From NCBI GenBank assembly GCA_002412545.1, contig DHVG01000018.1, forward strand, positions 21,075 to 74,037: DNA of 52,963 bases, written 5' to 3'. Below are positions 1 through 6,854 of this stretch, one piece after another; within the stretch, counting starts at the first letter, position 1, and every line of letters starts with the position of its first letter. This stretch comes from Elusimicrobia bacterium UBA5214 (GTDB lineage: Bacteria; Elusimicrobiota; UBA5214). A program made the position numbers and the translations under genes. The notes below the pieces were generated by a model, which was not told the origin of the DNA, did no database searches, and saw only the letters and a program-made list of their open reading frames with translations.

Positions 1-5
1 TATTT

Positions 6-32
6 GTGTTACAATTTTTAAAAAGGTGCTAC
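6..32. promoter_or_regulatory. Putative NikR operator upstream of nikR
   Basis: GTGTTAC and GTGCTAC stand as a direct repeat separated by 13 bp, so the half-sites start 20 bp (two helical turns) apart. The same half-site pair recurs in the opposite orientation at 580-606, on the other side of nikR. The half-site resembles the GTGTTAC type I recall for delta-proteobacterial NikR, there in inverted arrangement. Assignment to NikR is inference. Confidence 0.4.
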
Positions 33-46
33 ACTGATATAAATCA

Positions 47-108
47 CAAATTACAAATGACAAGCTCCAAACAATGTTTGAGGTTTGGTTATTGAAATTT
101 GTAATTTG
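47..108. repeat. AT-rich inverted word repeat in the nikR leader
   Basis: CAAATTACAAAT at 47-58 is perfectly mirrored by ATTTGTAATTTG at 97-108. The stretch between and beyond repeats variants of the words CAAA and TTTGG. It resembles the other word-type repeats spread over this window and codes for nothing visible. Confidence 0.6.
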
Positions 109-146
109 TTTGATAATTGGTTCTTGGGATTTGGAATTTTAAGCAA

Positions 147-563
147 ATGAGCAAATTGGTAAGGTTTGGTGTATCTTTAGAAAAAGAATTATTAAAACAT
201 TTTGATGTGGATATTCGGGAGAAGAAGTATCCGAACCGTTCAGAAGCAATCCGTGACCTGATCCGGGAAAGTTTAGTCAAAGAGGAATGGGTGAAAGGTG
301 GCGAAGTTGCGGGAGCGATTACTTTGGTCTATAACCATCACCGGCGAGAGTTGGTAAATAAACTTACCGATATCCAGCATGATTATCACCAACTAATTAT
401 TTCCGTGCAGCATATCCATTTAGATGAAGATAACTGTTTGGAAATCGTGGTGGTGAAAGGTAAAGTGAATGCAGTAAGGAAACTTGCTGACCGGTTACGG
501 GCAACAAAAGGAGTAAAACATACAGCTTTAACCATGAGTACAACCGGCAAGGGAGTAAAATAA
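147..563 (+). CDS. nikR: NikR-family nickel-responsive transcriptional regulator
   Basis: This 138-residue protein has a ribbon-helix-helix DNA-binding domain (about 1-48) followed by a ligand-binding ACT-like domain that forms the nickel-dependent tetramer in this family. The four square-planar nickel ligands can be read as His78, His89, His91 and Cys97, with the spacing of the E. coli set (76, 87, 89, 95). The DNA-contacting strand reads Arg6-Gly8-Ser10, the variant I recall from Geobacter NikR rather than the E. coli one. I chose the ATG at 147 because the family starts just before this strand and the in-frame extension from 117 lies in repeat sequence. No clear Shine-Dalgarno is visible. 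It precedes the nickel transport genes and likely represses them when nickel is plentiful. Confidence 0.92.
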   Translation: MSKLVRFGVSLEKELLKHFDVDIREKKYPNRSEAIRDLIRESLVKEEWVKGGEVAGAITLVYNHHRRELVNKLTDIQHDYHQLIISVQHIHLDEDNCLEIVVVKGKVNAVRKLADRLRATKGVKHTALTMSTTGKGVK

Positions 564-573
564 TTTTTTTTCT

Positions 574-606
574 TTGACAGTAACACGATTTTAATATTTG
601 TAGCAA
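574..606 (+). promoter_or_regulatory. Putative nickel-operon promoter with overlapping NikR operator
   Basis: TTGACA at 574-579 is a good -35 box, but the expected -10 near 596-602 is poor. Directly after the -35, GTAACAC (580-586) and GTAGCAA (600-606) are the reverse complement of the half-site pair found upstream of nikR, again with a 13-bp spacer. A regulator bound here would cover the promoter core, which fits repression of the transport operon. Confidence 0.4.
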
Positions 607-618
607 AAAGGAAGGGAA

Positions 619-1266
619 ATGGTTAAAAGTATTTTGGTTTTTTTGTCGGTCTCATTCGTCAGTTCGGTTTTGTTAGCCGCACATCCTTTGACCACGGATG
701 ACCTTGGGACTGTTGATATTGGAAAATATGAATTGGAAGTGGGTTATGATAACTGTAATGGCGAGGATGTATTGAGGAATCACTCCTGCGGACTGTCTTT
801 GAAGCACGGGGTCACGGAAAAAATGGATATTGGTGTTTCATTTCCTTATCAGATAAAACCGAAACCCGCGGAACGGTTTGGAACGGCAACGGTTGGATTT
901 AAATTTTTGTTAATACGAGACATTTTTGCATTTAGTGTAAACAATGAACTTGGGTCAAAAGAATATTTTATTAACGGCATTTTTTCTCGCAAGATATCAC
1001 CGCTGGTGTTTCATTTTAATTTTGGCTATGAAGCATCTGGCGACGAAGATGTAAAGGGTAAAATAATTTACAGTTCTGCGGTTGAATACCAGTTGGCAAA
1101 GATTGATTTAGTCGGCGAAGTTATCGGTGAAAAAATAGGACTTCAAAGTTGGCTTTTAGGCGTAAGATACAAACTTGTTAATATTTATTCATTGAATTTT
1201 GCTTACGGGAGTGGTTTCAGAAATAGCGAAGAAAAAATCTCTTTCGGATTTCACACTGAATTTTAG
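619..1266 (+). CDS. Predicted outer-membrane beta-barrel protein of the nickel operon
   Basis: The 215-residue product starts with a signal peptide (basic n-region, hydrophobic core to about Ala20-Ala21). It continues as alternating amphipathic strands and ends in Phe, as is typical for BAM-assembled outer-membrane barrels. I do not recognise a precise family; it resembles short transporter-like barrels. A good ribosome site (AGGAAGGG) precedes the ATG. It lies between nikR and nikM, 12 bp before nikM and downstream of the putative NikR operator, so an outer-membrane pore or channel for nickel is plausible. That role is inference from position only. Confidence 0.7.
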   Translation: MVKSILVFLSVSFVSSVLLAAHPLTTDDLGTVDIGKYELEVGYDNCNGEDVLRNHSCGLSLKHGVTEKMDIGVSFPYQIKPKPAERFGTATVGFKFLLIRDIFAFSVNNELGSKEYFINGIFSRKISPLVFHFNFGYEASGDEDVKGKIIYSSAVEYQLAKIDLVGEVIGEKIGLQSWLLGVRYKLVNIYSLNFAYGSGFRNSEEKISFGFHTEF

Positions 1267-1278
1267 AGGAGGTAGAAA

Positions 1279-1962
1279 ATGCATATACCGGATGGATATT
1301 TAGGACCGACGACATGTGGTATTTTCTATGTGGCAATGCTTCCATTATGGGTAACCGCAGCAAAGATTGTTAAAAAGACGCTGAGAGCAAAACAGGTGCC
1401 GATGTTGGCAATAGGTGCGGCATTCAGTTTTGTGATTATGATGTTTAATGTACCAATTCCGGGCGGAACAACCGGACATGCGGTAGGCGGTGCTCTCGTT
1501 GGGATACTCCTTGGTCCCTGGGCAGGATGTATCGCCATTACTGTTGCGCTCGTAGTTCAGGCGTTACTTTTCGGAGATGGTGGTATCACCGCAATCGGTG
1601 CTAATTGTTTTAACATGGCTTTTGTGCTTCCGTTTGCCGGATATTATATTTATAAGGCGATTAGTTACAATGCTTCCATTGACGCAAAGAGGAGAGTAAT
1701 TGCCGCAGGTATTGCCGGTTATCTAGCGCTTAATCTTGCCGCCGGACTGACCGGATTTGAGTTTGGCATTCAACCGTTTCTCCATAAAACAGCAAGCGGA
1801 CAGGCACTATACTGTCCCTATGGATTAAATGTCGCGCTACCGGCTATGCTGGGAGAGCATCTGTTGGTTTTTGGATGGGTAGAAGCGATTGTTACTGCCT
1901 TAGTAATAAAATATTTGCAGAAACAATCACCGGAATTTCTTGAAGAGGGGAGGAAGAACTGA
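1279..1962 (+). CDS. nikM: Energy-coupling-factor nickel/cobalt transporter, substrate-specific subunit NikM/CbiM
   Basis: The N-terminus MHIPDGYLGP is the invariant start of the CbiM/NikM family, where the N-terminal residues and His2 help coordinate the metal inside the membrane. The 227-residue length and about seven hydrophobic segments fit the S-component. The glycine-rich loop with the GGTTGHAVGG motif is also characteristic. A strong site (GAGGAGGT) sits 6 bp before the ATG. The end overlaps nikN by one base (TGATG), so translation is likely coupled. The nearby NikR gene and hydrogenase favour nickel over cobalt as substrate, which sequence alone cannot prove. Confidence 0.92.
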   Translation: MHIPDGYLGPTTCGIFYVAMLPLWVTAAKIVKKTLRAKQVPMLAIGAAFSFVIMMFNVPIPGGTTGHAVGGALVGILLGPWAGCIAITVALVVQALLFGDGGITAIGANCFNMAFVLPFAGYYIYKAISYNASIDAKRRVIAAGIAGYLALNLAAGLTGFEFGIQPFLHKTASGQALYCPYGLNVALPAMLGEHLLVFGWVEAIVTALVIKYLQKQSPEFLEEGRKN

Positions 1963-2297
1963 TGAAAACCATAACTAAACTTTGGATAGGAATAGTGGTC
2001 TTGATTATACTTTCTCCGCTTGGGCTTATCTTGCCAGAACAGTTTAAGGCAAGGAGTGCATGGGGTGAATGGGGAACCGAGGAGATGCAAAAACTTGTAG
2101 GTTATATCCCTCGAGGACTGGAAAAACTCTCAAGCATTTGGAATGCGCCAATTCCCGACTATGCTTTTAAGGGTTGGGAAGAAAAGAGACTGTTGCACTT
2201 AAGTTTTGCTTACATCGTATCTGCTCTGGTAGGAATTGGAATAATTACGTTCATAATGATAGGCATAGGAAAATTACTGGCCAAGAAAGGTGATTGA
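1962..2297 (+). CDS. nikN: Nickel ECF transporter accessory subunit NikN (PDGLE-type domain)
   Basis: This 111-residue protein has an N-terminal and a C-terminal membrane segment flanking an extracytoplasmic loop. The loop carries IPRGLEKL and APIPDY, the degenerate PDGLE-domain signature of NikN-type small subunits needed for activity with NikM. It starts at the ATG overlapping the nikM stop, with GGGGAGGAAG as ribosome site inside the nikM end. The family is variable, so the subunit name rests on position plus the PDGLE-like motif. Confidence 0.82.
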   Translation: MKTITKLWIGIVVLIILSPLGLILPEQFKARSAWGEWGTEEMQKLVGYIPRGLEKLSSIWNAPIPDYAFKGWEEKRLLHLSFAYIVSALVGIGIITFIMIGIGKLLAKKGD

Positions 2298-2301
2298 TTA
2301 A

Positions 2302-3138
2302 GTGTCAAAAGGTAATAATTTTATAGAGTATTCTATTGCGGGTGCTCTATCATTCTTAAAAGAATCTATTTTTGCCGATGAGTACGCGACAAAAGAAGGA
2401 TTTTTGCAGTCTTTAGACCCGAGAATCAAAGTAATTACATTTCTTTTGTTTATCAGTGCAATCCTTTTTACAAAAAGCATCACTATTTCTCTTTGTCTGT
2501 ATGCCATATGCTTGGCGCTCGCCTATTTTTCTAATGTTAATATGTGGTTCTTTCTGAAGAGGACATGGATATTCATTCCAATCTTTTCCCTTTTTATTGC
2601 AATTCCTGCCATATTTAATATTTTTACACCCGGAGAAGTTCTGTTTACCCTAAAGTTACTCGGTTTAAAACTTATTATTACCCAACAGGGGTTATTCACC
2701 GCGGTGCTATTCGTTACACGCGTAATAGCGTCGGTGTCGTTTGCCGTTCTCCTCAGTATTACGACAAAGCATTTTGCCTTACTTAAAGTCCTGCGTATTT
2801 TTGGAATACCACAAGTTTTTGTGATGACGCTGGGTATGTGTTATCGGTATATCTACCTTTTTTTAGAGGTGGTAGAAAACACCTACCTTGCCATCAAGAG
2901 CCGAGTAGGAACACGACTACACTACAAAAAAGGTCAGCAGATTATAGCCTGGAATATATCATCTCTTTGGCACAGGTCATATTATCTCAACGAAGCAGTT
3001 TATAACGCTATGCTTTCAAGAGGATATACCGGTGAGCCAGCACTATTAAACGACTTCAGGGTTAAATCAAAGGACTGGGTATGGTTATTCTTTACTACCG
3101 TATTTTTTGTAATCTTGCTCTATTTAAACAGGAAATAA
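2302..3138 (+). CDS. nikQ: ECF transporter transmembrane (T) component CbiQ/NikQ
   Basis: The 278-residue protein has several membrane helices and the cytoplasmic coupling-helix signatures of EcfT proteins: the Ala/Ser-Arg-Gly region around SRGYTGEP near the C-terminus and the LDPRIKVITFL region near residue 37. It begins with GTG at 2302, preceded by AAGGTGA about 9 bp upstream, and lies four bases after nikN. It couples ATP hydrolysis by NikO to substrate release by NikM. Confidence 0.9.
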   Translation: MSKGNNFIEYSIAGALSFLKESIFADEYATKEGFLQSLDPRIKVITFLLFISAILFTKSITISLCLYAICLALAYFSNVNMWFFLKRTWIFIPIFSLFIAIPAIFNIFTPGEVLFTLKLLGLKLIITQQGLFTAVLFVTRVIASVSFAVLLSITTKHFALLKVLRIFGIPQVFVMTLGMCYRYIYLFLEVVENTYLAIKSRVGTRLHYKKGQQIIAWNISSLWHRSYYLNEAVYNAMLSRGYTGEPALLNDFRVKSKDWVWLFFTTVFFVILLYLNRK

Positions 3139-3139
3139 G

Positions 3140-3949
3140 ATGAACAAGGTAATTTTTGAATTAAGGAATGTTTGTTTTTCTTATCATGGAAAGTTTCCGG
3201 CATTGCGCGGAATAGATATTAGTATAGGACAAGGACAGAAGATAACCTTTATCGGTGCCAACGGTTCAGGCAAGTCAACGCTCTTACATCTCCTGGACGG
3301 ACTTATTTTCGCGGATAAGGGTAGCATTAAATTCTTCGGAGAAGAATTAAACGAAAGATGTTTTAGTGATGCAAACTTCTCAAGAATTTTTAGGCGTGCT
3401 GTAGGATTAGTGTTTCAAAACTCTGATGTCCAGTTATTTTGCCCAACGGTGAAGGAAGATATTGTTTTTGGCCCCTTACAACTCGGTATAGAAAGAAAGG
3501 AGATTGAAAGCCGACTTGAAAGAGTAACGAGCATTCTTAACCTCAACAACCTGTTTGAACGCTCACCTCATCAGTTGAGCATAGGGGAAAAACGCAAAGT
3601 TGCCATTGCCTCAACCTTGATGATTAATTCTGATGTCCTTATTCTTGATGAACCCACTGCCGGATTAGACCCTTTAACAGCGAGACATATTATTGATTTA
3701 CTCTTGCAAGAGAACCAATCCGGTAAAACCATCATTACTTCAACCCATGATTTGCATATTGTAGAGGAAATATCCGATACGGTTTATGTACTTGGTCAGG
3801 AGAAGAACATAGTCGCAACCGGCAGTCCGGAAGAAATATTGCGGGATAGTCGCTTGCTTGAGGATAATAACCTTGTCCATATTCACACCCACAGGCATAA
3901 AGATAAGATGCATATCCATTCCCACCAGCATTTAGAGCACCACCAGTAG
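3140..3949 (+). CDS. nikO: ECF transporter ATP-binding subunit CbiO/NikO with His-rich tail
   Basis: All ABC ATPase motifs are present: Walker A GANGSGKST (residues 39-47), Q-loop FQNSD, signature LSIGEKRK, Walker B LILDEPTAGLD and switch His in STHD. The signature reads LSIGE instead of the common LSGGQ. The last 30 residues hold about ten histidines in HxH steps, likely a metal-binding tail for holding nickel at the cytoplasmic exit of the transporter. The gene follows nikQ by one base and closes the operon; no terminator is visible before the next gene. Confidence 0.92.
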   Translation: MNKVIFELRNVCFSYHGKFPALRGIDISIGQGQKITFIGANGSGKSTLLHLLDGLIFADKGSIKFFGEELNERCFSDANFSRIFRRAVGLVFQNSDVQLFCPTVKEDIVFGPLQLGIERKEIESRLERVTSILNLNNLFERSPHQLSIGEKRKVAIASTLMINSDVLILDEPTAGLDPLTARHIIDLLLQENQSGKTIITSTHDLHIVEEISDTVYVLGQEKNIVATGSPEEILRDSRLLEDNNLVHIHTHRHKDKMHIHSHQHLEHHQ

Positions 3950-3986
3950 TTGCAATCCCAACCTTCCTTTTTCGGTCAGAATATAT

Positions 3987-3992
3987 TATAAT
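3987..3992 (+). promoter_or_regulatory. TATAAT box 7 bp before the peptidase start
   Basis: A perfect TATAAT lies so close to the ATG at 3999 that transcription from it would begin at or next to the start codon, giving a leaderless mRNA. The -35 region is poor (TTCCTT) and no Shine-Dalgarno is present. Confidence 0.35.
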
Positions 3993-3998
3993 TAAAAG

Positions 3999-5573
3999 AT
4001 GAAATTTTTATTATTCTTTTTTCTTTTTAACCTCTTTTTTGCTCCTCAAGTTTACCCTCAGGAAGAAGTAGCCATTTCAATTGACCGTTTATTGGAGAGC
4101 GGAGAAATAGAACAAGTAAAAGAATTAATTGAAAAAAAATTTAGCCCGGGGAGTTTACATTATGATTTTTTGTTTGCAAAAATATATTTCTATCAAGGTA
4201 ATTATTTATTAGCTAAAGAAAAACTTGGACAAGTTTTAGCACAACAACCGCGAGATAAAGACCTCCAAGAAATTTATAAATTCTATAGTGCAGTTTACGA
4301 AAAGAATAAAGATTTCCAAGAATATGAAAGTGAACATTTTCGTTTACGGTTAAAAACGGAAGATATAATTATTAAAGATTATGCATTAGAAGGATTAGAA
4401 AAAATATATGCAAAGTTAGGCAAAGAGTTTAATTATTATCCGCAAGGAAAAGTTCTTGTAGAAATCCAAAATACAAAAGAAAATTTTCTTCTTGCTTCAA
4501 CTTTAAGTGAAAAAGAGGTAGATACTTCCGGTGCGATTGGTATTTGTAAATTTAACCGTCTGATGATAATTTCACCGAGGTTATTAGCTTATGGTTATCG
4601 TTGGCTTGATTCGTTATCTCACGAATATGTGCATTATCTGGTTAATCGGTTAACTTTGTATCATTGTCCATTATGGTTACACGAAGGTATTGCTAAATAT
4701 TTTGACCGTAAATGGTTAGACAAGGAAGTAGATTATCTTACTCCACCTTATGAAAATCTTTTAGCTAATGCCGATAAAGAAAATAAACTGATTAGTTTTA
4801 CCCGGATGAGTCCCTCTTTAGTTAAACTTAATTCCCAAGAAGAAGTAAGTTTAGCTTTCGCTGAAGTGGCGAATACGGTAGATTATTTAATCCGTAATTA
4901 TGGTCAAGAAAAACTTCTTTCTTTACTTACTGAACTAAAAACAGTTGAAAATGAAAATATTGCTTTCTATACTACTTATGGTTTAGAGCAGGGAAAAATT
5001 GAAAAAAATTGGCAAGAAAGTTTAAAAAGAAAAGAAATGAAAACCTATCCCGGAGCAAGTATTGAAAAAATTAAGTTTACTGATGAAACTTCGGTTGACG
5101 AAATTGATGAATTTATTGGTGCCGATTTGCGTGGGCATATCCGTCTGGGTGATAAATTCCGTCTCCGGGGAAAACATGAAGCCGCATTGACACAATATGC
5201 AGAAGCATTAAAAAAAGAACCGCATAACCCACTTATCTTAAATAAAATAGCTAAGGTCTACCTTTCTCTGAATAATAAAGAAGAAGCAGAAAAAAAATTG
5301 CTTAATGCAATAAAAACTAATCCGAATTACGGAGCAAGTTATTTCCATTTAGGTAATCTTTACTTAAGCGAAGAAAAATATAAACCTGCGGGAGAAAATT
5401 ACCGAGAGTATTTACAAATTAACCCGTTTGACCCTTATCTGCATAAGAACTTAGGTTTTCTCTATTATGAATCAGGTGAGAAATTGAAAGCAAAAAATGA
5501 ATGGTTAATTGCAAAACAATTGATTCCGCACGACTTTGAAGTGCAAAGTATGCTTAACCAATTAAAAGAATAA
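3999..5573 (+). CDS. Secreted peptidase-MA-like metallohydrolase with TPR repeats
   Basis: The 524-residue protein starts with a signal peptide (residues 1-20, Phe/Leu-rich). An N-terminal TPR-like stretch (about 30-110) precedes a gluzincin core. That core has HExxH as His208-Glu209-Tyr-Val-His212 and a third-ligand motif LHEGIAKYF about 20 residues on, as in the peptidase MA family. The C-terminal 140 residues form about four TPR units. The family is presumed to be a periplasmic or surface zinc protease; the substrate is unknown. It is not obviously part of the nickel operon. Confidence 0.8.
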   Translation: MKFLLFFFLFNLFFAPQVYPQEEVAISIDRLLESGEIEQVKELIEKKFSPGSLHYDFLFAKIYFYQGNYLLAKEKLGQVLAQQPRDKDLQEIYKFYSAVYEKNKDFQEYESEHFRLRLKTEDIIIKDYALEGLEKIYAKLGKEFNYYPQGKVLVEIQNTKENFLLASTLSEKEVDTSGAIGICKFNRLMIISPRLLAYGYRWLDSLSHEYVHYLVNRLTLYHCPLWLHEGIAKYFDRKWLDKEVDYLTPPYENLLANADKENKLISFTRMSPSLVKLNSQEEVSLAFAEVANTVDYLIRNYGQEKLLSLLTELKTVENENIAFYTTYGLEQGKIEKNWQESLKRKEMKTYPGASIEKIKFTDETSVDEIDEFIGADLRGHIRLGDKFRLRGKHEAALTQYAEALKKEPHNPLILNKIAKVYLSLNNKEEAEKKLLNAIKTNPNYGASYFHLGNLYLSEEKYKPAGENYREYLQINPFDPYLHKNLGFLYYESGEKLKAKNEWLIAKQLIPHDFEVQSMLNQLKE

Positions 5574-5590
5574 TTTTTTTTCCAAAATGC

Positions 5591-5619
5591 TTGACAAAAA
5601 AAAATGGATATATTATAAT
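5591..5619 (+). promoter_or_regulatory. Consensus sigma70 promoter of the hydrogenase operon
   Basis: TTGACA (5591-5596) and TATAAT (5614-5619) are both perfect consensus boxes at the ideal 17-bp spacing, the best promoter in the window. Transcription should start near 5626, leaving a leader of about 195 nt before the hydrogenase small subunit. Confidence 0.85.
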
Positions 5620-5694
5620 CTTTGCTACTTCTATGTGTATGTATTTATCATATCTCTCACTTCTCTATATACAAAAGGGTAAGAGGAAAAACTT

Positions 5695-5759
5695 CTTCTC
5701 TCGGTATGTACCAGTAATCGGTATATACCTCGGGAAGATGGGGAAGGGAACAATTTTGG
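5695..5759 (+). promoter_or_regulatory. Structured leader RNA domain with possible antiterminator
   Basis: GGTATGTACC (5703-5712) pairs over 10 bp with GGTATATACC (5720-5729), one G-U included, closing a 7-nt loop. CTTCTC/GGGAAG extends the stem outside an internal loop. GGAAC at 5747-5751 can pair with GTTCC at 5766-5770, which would break the 5' arm of the terminator that follows. This is the layout of a switch or attenuator. I do not recognise a known riboswitch class. Confidence 0.5.
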
Positions 5760-5799
5760 GTTATCGTTCCGATGTAATATTAGAACGATAACCTTTTTT
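5760..5799 (+). terminator. Intrinsic terminator inside the hydrogenase leader
   Basis: GTTATCGTTC (5760-5769) and GAACGATAAC (5783-5792) form a perfect 10-bp stem with a 13-nt loop, followed by C and six Ts. It lies after a strong promoter and just before the ribosome site of the hydrogenase small subunit. It should therefore act as an attenuator rather than end an upstream gene. Confidence 0.75.
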
Positions 5800-5821
5800 A
5801 TTTCTAAAGGGGGGTGAAAAA

Positions 5822-6838
5822 ATGGCCTTAACACGAAGGGAGTTTTTAAGAATCTGTAGTGGTTCAGCAGCAGCCGCAGGTTTTTCACAACTGCTCATCC
5901 CGGAAGTTTATAAGGCTTTAGCCGAAGCAGCAGCCGGTAATCCTTCGGTGCTTTGGTTACAGGGGATGTCTTGTGCTGGTTGTTCGGTTTCCTTACTAAA
6001 CACTGTTCATCCAAACATTAAAGAGGTATTGTTAGAAATTATCACCTTGGAATTTCATCCGAATGTCATGGCAGCAGCGGGTGATTTAGCGATGTCAGTC
6101 TATGAAGATGCAATTACAAAAAAGGCCGGACAGTTCTTTTTAGTTGTTGAAGGTTCAATCCCAACAAAACATGACCGTTACTGTGAAATTGGTGAGTACC
6201 AGGGTAAGGTTAAAACAATGGCCGATTTAACCAAACGGTTAGGAAATGCGGCGAAAGCAATCATCGCGGTGGGACAATGTGCCACTTACGGTGGTATACC
6301 GGGAGCGGCAGGGAATTACACTGGTGCGGTAGGAGTACAGGATTATCTGAAAAAGCCAGTGATTAATATTCCTGGTTGTCCAGCGCATCCGGATTGGATT
6401 GTCGGGACAATTGCCCATGTCTTGCTTTTCGGTATGCCGGAATTAGACCGTTTTGGTCGTCCAAAAGCATTCTTTGGTAAATGTATCCATGACAACTGCG
6501 AACGAAGAAGAGATTTTGATGAAGGTAAATTTGCTAAACATTTCAGTGATGAGGGTTGTCTCTACGAGTTAGGATGTAAGGGTCCGTTAACCTATGCTGA
6601 TTGTCCGCAACGACGCTGGAATAATCATGTGAACTGGTGTGTTCAGAGTGGTGCTGGTTGTCGGGGTTGTACTGAACCCGGCTGGCCAGATAAATTCTCA
6701 CCGTTATTTGAACGGACACCGGGTGTTATTCTTCCTGGCGTGAGAACAACTGCTGACCGTGTAGGTAAGGTTTTAGGTGTATTAACTGCAGCAGGTATAG
6801 CTGCGCATTTTGTTGGCTGGAAAGCCGCGAAAAGGTAA
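5822..6838 (+). CDS. [NiFe] hydrogenase small (iron-sulfur) subunit, Tat-exported
   Basis: The 338-residue precursor opens with a twin-arginine signal (TRREFLR) and carries the electron-relay cysteines of group 1 uptake hydrogenases. The proximal cluster begins at SCAGC; because the extra cysteines of oxygen-tolerant enzymes are missing (Gly in CAGC, Gly in ATYGG), a standard oxygen-sensitive proximal [4Fe-4S] cluster is expected. The distal cluster has CIHDNC with its His ligand. At the medial cluster the usual Pro is replaced by Cys273, seven residues before Cys280 (then Cys283), so a [4Fe-4S] rather than [3Fe-4S] cluster is predicted. A strong ribosome site (GGGGGGTG) precedes the ATG. The large subunit follows after 16 bp. 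Confidence 0.95.
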   Translation: MALTRREFLRICSGSAAAAGFSQLLIPEVYKALAEAAAGNPSVLWLQGMSCAGCSVSLLNTVHPNIKEVLLEIITLEFHPNVMAAAGDLAMSVYEDAITKKAGQFFLVVEGSIPTKHDRYCEIGEYQGKVKTMADLTKRLGNAAKAIIAVGQCATYGGIPGAAGNYTGAVGVQDYLKKPVINIPGCPAHPDWIVGTIAHVLLFGMPELDRFGRPKAFFGKCIHDNCERRRDFDEGKFAKHFSDEGCLYELGCKGPLTYADCPQRRWNNHVNWCVQSGAGCRGCTEPGWPDKFSPLFERTPGVILPGVRTTADRVGKVLGVLTAAGIAAHFVGWKAAKR

Positions 6839-6854
6839 AGGGGAGGTGAAATAA

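Noticed and set aside
5591..5791. 66-codon open frame upstream of the hydrogenase
   Set aside because: It would start on the -35 box of a consensus promoter, runs through the leader hairpins and the terminator, and has no ribosome site; its residues look like translated non-coding sequence.
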